A DNA stretch of 60,235 nucleotides from Microbacterium album (GTDB lineage: Bacteria > Actinomycetota > Actinomycetes > Actinomycetales > Microbacteriaceae). Position numbers and translations under genes: made by a program. The stretch lies in contig NZ_BMJY01000016.1 of the NCBI RefSeq assembly GCF_014643695.1, positions 1 to 60,235 on the forward strand, written 5' to 3'. Of this stretch, positions 52,072 through 60,235 are shown one piece after another (positions within the stretch are counted from its first letter, which is position 1; the number at the start of each line of letters is the position of its first letter). The notes beneath the pieces are model-generated. The model worked only from the letters and a program-made list of their open reading frames with translations, did not search any database and had not been told where the DNA came from.

Positions 52072-52230
52072 CTTCTACAGCGTGTCAAAGGTGACGCAGA
52101 CCTTTGGTAGGGTGGATGAGTTCCCGCGGCCGGCAGACGGCGCACAGCGCAGTGGTCCCGCGGTGATCGACACCTCGCAACCGATTCACCCCCTCAGGCC
52201 ACGCCTGGGCGAGAACCTGGAGCCACCGCG
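52072..52230 (+). promoter_or_regulatory. Intergenic region before atpB with possible atp promoter
   Basis: 159 bp without a gene. TTTGGTAGGGTGG near 52103-52115 contains the -10-like TAGGGT (52108-52113), with a weak -35 candidate TGTCAA (52083-52088). It would provide an atp promoter in addition to readthrough from upstream. Confidence 0.4.
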
Positions 52231-53022
52231 TTGACTCAAGCGATGTTGATCGTCCCGATGGCCGCAGCGAACGAGTTCCATCCCCCGTCGATCACGGACT
52301 TCTTCCCGGAGATGCTCGCCGGGCTGCCGATCACGCGCATCAACCTCGTCCAGATCCTGGCGACGCTGGTCCTGGTGCTGATCCTCGTGCTGGGAACGCG
52401 CCGCATGACGGTCGTCCCCGGCCGCTTCCAGAGCGTGCTCGAGTTCGGCTTCGGCTTCGTGCGCGAGAACATCGCCTACGAGCTGCTCGGCCGCAAGGAC
52501 GGCGCGCGCTTCGTGCCGCTGCTGACGGCCATGTTCTTCAGCATCTTCTTCCTGAACATCACGGGTATCATCCCGTTCCTCAACATCGCGGGCACCTCGG
52601 TGATCGGCGCCCCGCTCGTGTTCGCGGTCGTGGCATACGTCACGTTCATCTACGCCGGCATCAAGCGCCACGGCGTCTTCCGCTTCCTGCGCAACTCGCT
52701 CGTGCCCGGCGGGGTCCCGATCCCGCTGATCCCGCTCATCGCCATCGTCGAGCTGATCTCGACGTTCATCGCGCGTCCCGCGTCGCTCACGCTGCGTCTT
52801 CTGATGAACATGATGGTCGGGCACTTCATGCTCGTGCTGTTCTTCTCGGCGACGCACTTCTTCCTGCTCAGCGCGAGCTGGATGACGCCGCTGGCCGTCG
52901 GCACGCTCGGCCTCGGGTTCGCCTTCATGCTGTTCGAGGCGTTCGTCGCCTTCCTGCAGGCCTACGTCTTCACGATCCTCACCGCGGTCTACATCCAGCT
53001 CGCGGTTGCGGAAGAGCACTGA
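52231..53022 (+). CDS. atpB: ATP synthase subunit a (F0)
   Basis: 263 residues, about 6 membrane helices. Forms the proton half-channels against the c-ring. The essential arginine is Arg189 in SLTLRLLMNMMVGH; GIIPFLNIAGTSVIGAP and FEAFVAFLQAYVFTILTAVY are the other conserved segments. TTG 52231 has GGAG about 9 nt upstream; ATG 52243 is a possible shorter start. First structural gene of atpBEFHAGDC. Confidence 0.96.
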   Translation: MTQAMLIVPMAAANEFHPPSITDFFPEMLAGLPITRINLVQILATLVLVLILVLGTRRMTVVPGRFQSVLEFGFGFVRENIAYELLGRKDGARFVPLLTAMFFSIFFLNITGIIPFLNIAGTSVIGAPLVFAVVAYVTFIYAGIKRHGVFRFLRNSLVPGGVPIPLIPLIAIVELISTFIARPASLTLRLLMNMMVGHFMLVLFFSATHFFLLSASWMTPLAVGTLGLGFAFMLFEAFVAFLQAYVFTILTAVYIQLAVAEEH

Positions 53023-53050
53023 CGGGCAGCTGACCGGCTGCCCGCCCTAA

Positions 53051-53305
<255 letters not shown>

Positions 53306-53340
53306 TCCTCTACCGCGACTTCAGAGATTAAGGAGACAGG

Positions 53341-53892
53341 ATGCTGAACGCTCTTGTCGTCGTCGCGGCGGAGGAAAGCAGCAACAATCCGCTGCTGCCC
53401 GCCTGGTACGACATCATCTGGTCGGGCGTCTGCTTCCTCATCATCGCGATCGTCGTGGTGCGCGTCGCCCTGCCGCGCCTGAACAAGGTGCTCGACGAGC
53501 GCGCCGCCGCCATCGAGGGCAACATCGCCAAGGCCGACGAGGCCCAGCGTCAGGCCGAGGCCGCCCTCGAGGAGTACACGAAGCAGCTCGCCGAGGCTCG
53601 CAAGGAAGCCGGTGACATCCGCGAGGCCGCCCGGGAGGACGGCAAGCGCATCGTCGCCGACGCCAAGGCCGCCGCTGCCGCCGAGGCCGAGCGCCTCACG
53701 GCCAGCGCGCACGCGCAGATCGAGGCGGAGCGCCAGGCGGCGCTCGTCTCGCTGCGCGGTGAGGTGGGCACGCTCGCGGTCGACCTGGCCGGCAACGTCA
53801 TCGGCGAGTCGCTGAGCGACGACCAGCGTGCCGCGGCCGTGGTCGAGCGCTTCCTCGCCGACCTCGAGGCATCTGAGAAGGCGGCCAAGTAA
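53341..53892 (+). CDS. atpF: ATP synthase subunit b (F0)
   Basis: 183 residues: a short outside N-terminus, one membrane helix (about 22-42) and a long charged coiled coil (about 50-160, [20 protein letters not shown]) that forms the peripheral stalk. ATG 53341 has AAGGAGA upstream. The stop overlaps the atpH start by one base (TAATG). Confidence 0.96.
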   Translation: MLNALVVVAAEESSNNPLLPAWYDIIWSGVCFLIIAIVVVRVALPRLNKVLDERAAAIEGNIAKADEAQRQAEAALEEYTKQLAEARKEAGDIREAAREDGKRIVADAKAAAAAEAERLTASAHAQIEAERQAALVSLRGEVGTLAVDLAGNVIGESLSDDQRAAAVVERFLADLEASEKAAK

Positions 53893-54674
53893 TGGGAAGC
53901 GCGACCACTCAGGCGCTCGCGGCGCAGACGGATGCTCTCAGCGCCGCGACGGTCGACCTCGACACGGCCCGCGAGCTGTTCGCGGCCGCCCGTGCCGTCG
54001 CCGGCTCCCCGGCGCTGAGCGGCGCGCTCACCGACGCGTCCGCGGCGCCGGAGGCGCGCAGCGCTCTCGTCGCCCGCGTCTTCGGCTCGCTCTCGCCGAC
54101 CGCGCAGTCGCTCCTGTCGACGACCGCCGCCCAGCGGTGGTCGTCGCAGGGCGACCTGCTCGACGGGATCGAGGAGCTCGCCATCCGCGCGGCCGCCAAG
54201 GCCGAGCAGGACGACCTCGAGGGCGAGCTGTTCCGCGTCTCCCGCATCGTCGCGGAGAACCCGGAGCTCGAGCTCGCGCTCGGCAGCCGTCTCGGCGACG
54301 GGGCAGCCAAGGGGGCGCTCATGGAGTCCCTCCTCGGGAGCCGCGCGAGCGCCGGCACGACGCTCGTCGTGTCCTCGCTCGTGCAGCAGTCGCGCGGACG
54401 GCGGGTCCGTGGCCTGCTGTCGCGCGCCATCCGCATCGTCTCTTCGCAGCGCGGCCGGATGGTCGCGACGGTCACGACCGCGACCCCCCTGTCGCCGGCG
54501 CAGACCGAGCGCCTGGCCGCCGCGCTGTCGCGCAGCTACGGCGGCGACGTCACCATCAATCCCGTCGTCGACCCGGCGGTCGTGGGCGGCGTGCGCGTGC
54601 AGATCGCGGACGACGTCATCGACGGCAGCATCGCCTCGCGTCTCGCCGACGCGCGGCAGAAGCTGGCCGGCTGA
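53892..54674 (+). CDS. atpH: ATP synthase subunit delta (F1)
   Basis: 260 residues, the long actinobacterial form; the bacterial norm is about 180. It links the b stalk to the top of the F1 head. Ser/Ala/Leu-rich helices fill the N-terminal domain and the C-terminal VTTATPLSPAQTERLAAALS and VDPAVVGGVRVQIADDVIDG motif is conserved. Coupled to atpF (TAATG). Confidence 0.95.
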   Translation: MGSATTQALAAQTDALSAATVDLDTARELFAAARAVAGSPALSGALTDASAAPEARSALVARVFGSLSPTAQSLLSTTAAQRWSSQGDLLDGIEELAIRAAAKAEQDDLEGELFRVSRIVAENPELELALGSRLGDGAAKGALMESLLGSRASAGTTLVVSSLVQQSRGRRVRGLLSRAIRIVSSQRGRMVATVTTATPLSPAQTERLAAALSRSYGGDVTINPVVDPAVVGGVRVQIADDVIDGSIASRLADARQKLAG

Positions 54675-54742
54675 CCCGAACTCTTGCCGCCCCGAGCGGA
54701 CTCACTTGGGGATCCGCGGATCCCACAACCTGAAGGAAGACA

Positions 54743-56386
54743 ATGGCAGACATCACGATCAGCCCCGACGTCATCCGTGACGCGCTGAAGGACTTCGTCG
54801 CCGCCTACGAGCCGACGGGCGACGCGGCGACCGAGGTGGGCACCGTCATCGACGCAGCCGACGGCATCGCCCACGTCGAGGGCCTGCCCGGCGTCATGGC
54901 CAACGAGCTCGTGCGCTTCGCGGACGGCACGCTGGGCCTCGCGCAGAACCTGGACGAGAACGAGATCGGCGTCGTCGTGCTCGGCGAGTTCGCCGGCGTC
55001 GAGGAGGGCCAGCAGGTCACGCGCACGGGCGAGGTGCTCTCGGTCCCCGTGGGCGAGGGCTACCTCGGCCGCGTGATCGACCCGCTCGGCAACCCGATCG
55101 ACGGCCTGGGCGAGATCACGGGCATCGAGGGCCGCCGCGCCCTCGAGCTGCAGGCGCCCGGCGTGATGCAGCGCAAGAGCGTGCACGAGCCGATGCAGAC
55201 CGGCATCAAGGCGATCGACGCCATGATCCCGGTCGGCCGCGGCCAGCGTCAGCTGATCATCGGTGACCGCCAGACCGGCAAGACCGCGATCGCGATCGAC
55301 ACGATCATCAACCAGCGGGCGAACTGGGAGTCGGGCGACCCGACCAAGCAGGTCCGCTGCATCTACGTCGCGATCGGCCAGAAGGGCTCGACCATCGCCT
55401 CGGTGAAGGGCGCCCTCGAGGAGGCCGGCGCGATGGAGTACACCACCATCGTCGCGGCCCCCGCATCCGACCCGGCCGGTTTCAAGTACCTCGCGCCCTA
55501 CACCGGCTCGGCCATCGGCCAGCACTGGATGTACGCCGGCAAGCACGTCCTGATCGTGTTCGACGACCTGTCGAAGCAGGCCGAGGCCTACCGCGCCGTG
55601 TCGCTGCTGCTGCGCCGCCCGCCGGGCCGCGAGGCCTACCCGGGTGACGTGTTCTACCTGCACTCGCGTCTCCTCGAGCGCTGCGCGAAGCTGTCGGACG
55701 ACATGGGTGCCGGTTCGATGACGGGTCTGCCGATCATCGAGACGAAGGCGAACGACGTCTCGGCCTACATCCCGACCAACGTGATCTCGATCACGGACGG
55801 CCAGATCTTCCTGCAGTCCGACCTGTTCAACGCGAACCAGCGTCCCGCGGTCGACGTGGGCATCTCGGTGTCGCGAGTCGGCGGTGACGCGCAGCTGAAG
55901 CACATCAAGAAGGTCTCCGGCACGCTCAAGCTCGAGCTCGCCCAGTACCGCTCACTGGAGGCGTTCGCGATGTTCGCGTCCGACCTCGACGCGGCCTCGC
56001 GCCGTCAGCTCGCCCGCGGTGCGCGTCTGACCGAGCTGCTCAAGCAGCCGCAGTACTCGCCGTACCCCGCGGAGGAGCAGGTCGTCTCGATCTGGGCCGG
56101 CACGAACGGCAAGCTCGACACGATCGAGGTCGAGGACGTGCTGCGCTTCGAGCGCGAGATGCTCGACTACCTCCGTCGCAACACGTCTGTCCTCGACACG
56201 CTGCGCGACACGGGCAAGCTCGAGGACGAGACGGTCGCGGAGATGGAGAAGGCGATCGACACGTTCCTGCTCGAGTTCCAGGGCGGCAAGGGCGTTCACC
56301 TCGGTGCGCCCGGCCACGAGGAGCACGAGGCGGCGGACGCCGCCGAGGTGGCGCAGGAGAAGATCGTCAAGGGCCGCCGGGCGTAA
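54743..56386 (+). CDS. atpA: ATP synthase subunit alpha (F1)
   Basis: 547 residues. Regulatory nucleotide-binding subunit of the F1 head: P-loop [19 protein letters not shown] (about 174-192), [20 protein letters not shown] as Walker B, and SRVGGDAQ carrying the arginine finger. GAAGGAA-like site before ATG 54743. The C-terminal tail after about 515 is charged and longer than in E. coli, as in other actinobacteria. Confidence 0.97.
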   Translation: MADITISPDVIRDALKDFVAAYEPTGDAATEVGTVIDAADGIAHVEGLPGVMANELVRFADGTLGLAQNLDENEIGVVVLGEFAGVEEGQQVTRTGEVLSVPVGEGYLGRVIDPLGNPIDGLGEITGIEGRRALELQAPGVMQRKSVHEPMQTGIKAIDAMIPVGRGQRQLIIGDRQTGKTAIAIDTIINQRANWESGDPTKQVRCIYVAIGQKGSTIASVKGALEEAGAMEYTTIVAAPASDPAGFKYLAPYTGSAIGQHWMYAGKHVLIVFDDLSKQAEAYRAVSLLLRRPPGREAYPGDVFYLHSRLLERCAKLSDDMGAGSMTGLPIIETKANDVSAYIPTNVISITDGQIFLQSDLFNANQRPAVDVGISVSRVGGDAQLKHIKKVSGTLKLELAQYRSLEAFAMFASDLDAASRRQLARGARLTELLKQPQYSPYPAEEQVVSIWAGTNGKLDTIEVEDVLRFEREMLDYLRRNTSVLDTLRDTGKLEDETVAEMEKAIDTFLLEFQGGKGVHLGAPGHEEHEAADAAEVAQEKIVKGRRA

Positions 56387-56407
56387 CGCCCTCGGAGAAG
56401 ACGGAAC

Positions 56408-58803
<2,396 letters not shown>

Positions 58804-58805
58804 GC

Positions 58806-59066
58806 ATGGGCCTCCAGGTCACCCTGGTCTCCGCCGAGGCAGAGGTCTGGACGGGCGAGGCGAACCTCGTCGTCGCGAAGACCACCGAGGGTGAGATCGG
58901 CTTCATGCAGGGGCACGAGCCCATGCTGGCGATCCTCGCCGAGGGCCAGGTGCGCATCACCCAGGCCGACGGCGCCAAGTTCACCGCGGACGCCCGTGAC
59001 GGCTTCGTGTCGATGGAGGGCGACGTGCTCACCATCGTCGCCGGCCACGCGGCGCTGACCTCCTGA
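58806..59066 (+). CDS. atpC: ATP synthase subunit epsilon (F1), short form
   Basis: 86 residues, consisting of the beta-sandwich only (LQVTLVSAEAEVWTGEANLV, GEIGFMQGHEPMLAIL); the C-terminal two-helix arm found in E. coli is missing, as is usual in several actinobacteria. ATG 58806 is chosen because the upstream extension of this frame lies inside atpD. Its stop is overlapped by the yaaA frame. Confidence 0.95.
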   Translation: MGLQVTLVSAEAEVWTGEANLVVAKTTEGEIGFMQGHEPMLAILAEGQVRITQADGAKFTADARDGFVSMEGDVLTIVAGHAALTS

Positions 59067-59833
59067 CCACGATCCTCCTGCCCCCTTCGGAGACGAAGCG
59101 GGCAGGCGGATCGGGCGCCCCTCTCGACCTCGACGGCCTCGCGCTGCCGGTGCTCGCACCGCAGCGCGAGGCCGTCGCCGCGTCGGTCGTGGCGCTCTCG
59201 TCCGACCCGGACCAGGCCGCGCGCGTGCTGAAGCTCTCGGCCCGGCAGCGGGGCGAGATCGAGGTCAACGCCGCGGTGCGCTCCGCGCCCACCATGGCCG
59301 CAATCGACCGTTACACGGGCGTCCTGTTCGACGCCCTCGACGCCGCGACCCTCGACGAGCGGGCGCGCGTGTGGCTGGGGGAGCACGCGCTGATCCAGAC
59401 CGCGCTGCTGGGGCCCGTCGGCGCGCTGGACCCGATCCCGGCGTACCGCCTGGCCGCGGGCGCGTCGCTCCCCGGCCTGGCACCGCTGAAGCGGGTGTGG
59501 GCGGATGCCGTGCGCGACGCCCTGCGAGGGATTCCGGGCCCCGTGGTGGACCTGCGGTCGGAGTCCTACGCCGCGCTCGGCCCGGTGCCCGCCGAGGTCC
59601 CGAGCGCGTACGTGCGCGTGGTGGCCGAGGGCCCGGACGGCACGGTCCGCGCGCTCAACCACTTCAACAAGCGCGCGAAGGGCGAGCTGACCCGCCGCCT
59701 CGCCGAGTCGCGCCCCCGCCTGTCCTCGATCACCGACCTGCTCGCGTGGGCCGACGACGCGGGTATCGCGCTCCGCCCCGGCAGCCGGGAGGGTGAGCTC
59801 GAGCTCTTCGCCGCGCCATCTCCGGCTCGTTGA
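59063..59833 (+). CDS. yaaA: YaaA/UPF0246 peroxide-stress protein, CTG start
   Basis: 256 residues if CTG 59063 is the start. The family hallmark LLPPSETKR sits at residues 5-13, but no ATG, GTG or TTG precedes it in frame; the first standard start (GTG 59150) would remove this motif and 29 residues. CTG 59063 overlaps the atpC stop as CTGA, the same geometry as the ATGA, GTGA and TTGA junctions in this window. ARVLKLSARQRGEIEVNAAV and LNHFNKRAKGELTRRLAES are the later conserved parts. YaaA lowers free iron and protects DNA during peroxide stress in E. coli; no atp-related role is known. Confidence 0.8.
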   Translation: MTTILLPPSETKRAGGSGAPLDLDGLALPVLAPQREAVAASVVALSSDPDQAARVLKLSARQRGEIEVNAAVRSAPTMAAIDRYTGVLFDALDAATLDERARVWLGEHALIQTALLGPVGALDPIPAYRLAAGASLPGLAPLKRVWADAVRDALRGIPGPVVDLRSESYAALGPVPAEVPSAYVRVVAEGPDGTVRALNHFNKRAKGELTRRLAESRPRLSSITDLLAWADDAGIALRPGSREGELELFAAPSPAR

Positions 59834-59840
59834 GGGGGCG

Positions 59841-59935
59841 CTTCTTTTTTCTCGCTTTTCGTTTTTCTCCTTTCTTTTTTCTCCCACGCTCTTCTTTTTT
59901 CTCCCACGCTCTTCTTTTTTCCTCCCGCTCGTCGG
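59841..59935 (+). terminator. 95-nt G-poor pyrimidine tract, candidate Rho-dependent termination site
   Basis: Downstream of yaaA the plus strand is almost all C and T for about 95 nt, in a genome rich in G. It includes two exact copies of a 20-bp unit (59881-59900 and 59901-59920). RNA from this stretch would be unstructured, C-rich and G-poor, which is what Rho binds, and the rho gene is in the same window. Intrinsic hairpins are not visible. Confidence 0.5.
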
Positions 59936-60094
59936 GCCCCGGTGGGGCCGCTCCTCGGGGGAGGCGCTTCGCTTTGCTTCGCGCGCCGGCGCTTCGCGCC
60001 TGGTTGGCGGGCGCACTCGCGCCCGCACGCTCGCGCTGGCGCGCTCGCACCGGGTTGAGGTGGGTGGGTAGGGGTAGGGGGCTTTTGGTTGCTC

Positions 60095-60225
60095 GTTGAG
60101 TGGGGCCGCGGTCGCGCAGTCGAAGCCGAGGCAGGGGGCCGACGTTTTCCCGGTCGTTGAGCGGAGCGGCGGAGCCGCGGAGTCGAAACGGGTTGAGCGG
60201 AGCCGCGTAGCGGCGGAGTCGAAAC
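60095..60225. repeat. Three copies of a GTTGAG...GTCGAA(A/G)C interspersed repeat
   Basis: Copies at 60095-60126, 60156-60189 and 60192-60225 begin GTTGAG and end AGTCGAA(A/G)C, with a short GC-rich centre that can fold (for example GCCGC-GTA-GCGGC in the third). I recall near-identical GTTGAGCGAGCG...GTCGAAAC elements scattered through Microbacteriaceae genomes, usually between genes. They are probably a small dispersed repeat of REP type. Confidence 0.65.
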
Positions 60226-60235
60226 CGAGGCGGGA

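Larger units (their letters stand above)
59834..60235. other. Gene-free right end
   Basis: About 400 bp without a convincing gene: the pyrimidine tract, then a stretch of GCGCTTCG/GCGC repeats (about 59960-60050), a G-rich run (GGGTGGGTAGGGGTAGGGGG near 60062-60081) and three copies of a GTTGAG...CGAAAC repeat. Confidence 0.5.

Noticed and set aside
59150..59833. yaaA starting at GTG 59150
   Set aside because: It would lose LLPPSETKR, the most conserved part of the family; CTG 59063 keeps it and gives the usual overlap geometry.

Overview
The window looks like a chromosome segment of a high-GC actinobacterium, most likely a Microbacterium or close relative in Microbacteriaceae. The evidence is the very high GC, the actinobacterial gene order, the 13E12-type HNH gene, the long Rho N-terminus, and several promoters of the form TAnnnT followed 6-10 nt later by a start codon (leaderless transcripts). 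This assignment rests on recognised protein families and gene order; no database search was run.

The backbone is a housekeeping superoperon whose order I know from other actinobacteria (Mycobacterium tuberculosis Rv1292-Rv1311). It holds argS, lysA, hom, thrB, thrC, rho and prfA (4645-16024), then prmC, sua5/tsaC, wecA, atpI and atpBEFHAGDC (48722-59066), and ends with yaaA. Two things differ. rpmE is absent between rho and prfA, and about 32.7 kb of other genes separate prfA from prmC, which are normally adjacent.

Left edge (1-4496): a truncated HNH/DUF222 gene, a strong hairpin, a sodium:solute symporter with a 43-residue partner, and a membrane-anchored SGNH hydrolase.

The interposed block has several parts. 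16088-20576 holds a VanZ-RDD membrane protein, a rhamnosyltransferase-like protein, an LAXTG-anchored surface protein and a DUF4012 protein. 20708-24757 holds an ECF sigma factor, a small coupled protein and a TPR-CHAT caspase-like protease; this signalling module is the least understood part of the window. 24961-42742 is a tightly overlapped operon for a surface polysaccharide: an epimerase-like protein lacking the catalytic Tyr, a secreted deacetylase-like protein with two ConA-like domains, an FAD enzyme, amino-sugar aminotransferase and acyltransferase, several glycosyltransferases, two Wzz-like proteins, a Wzx flippase and a Wzy polymerase. 45404-42764 on the minus strand encodes a TagA/WecG glycosyltransferase and a double-GT2 fusion, and converges on the plus operon at a 21-bp hairpin. 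47002-45602 is an amidase and 48582-47045 is cysK-cysE.

How the genes could work together: WecA (50379-51578) would make the GlcNAc-PP-lipid, TagA/WecG would add the second sugar, the cluster's glycosyltransferases would extend it, Wzx would flip it and Wzy/Wzz would polymerise it. The secreted deacetylase-like protein would modify the product outside the cell. The atp operon ends in yaaA, which seems to use a CTG start overlapping the atpC stop. It is followed by a 95-nt G-poor pyrimidine tract (a candidate Rho site) and by three copies of a GTTGAG...CGAAAC repeat at the right edge. I saw no tRNA, rRNA, CRISPR array, insertion sequence or prophage.
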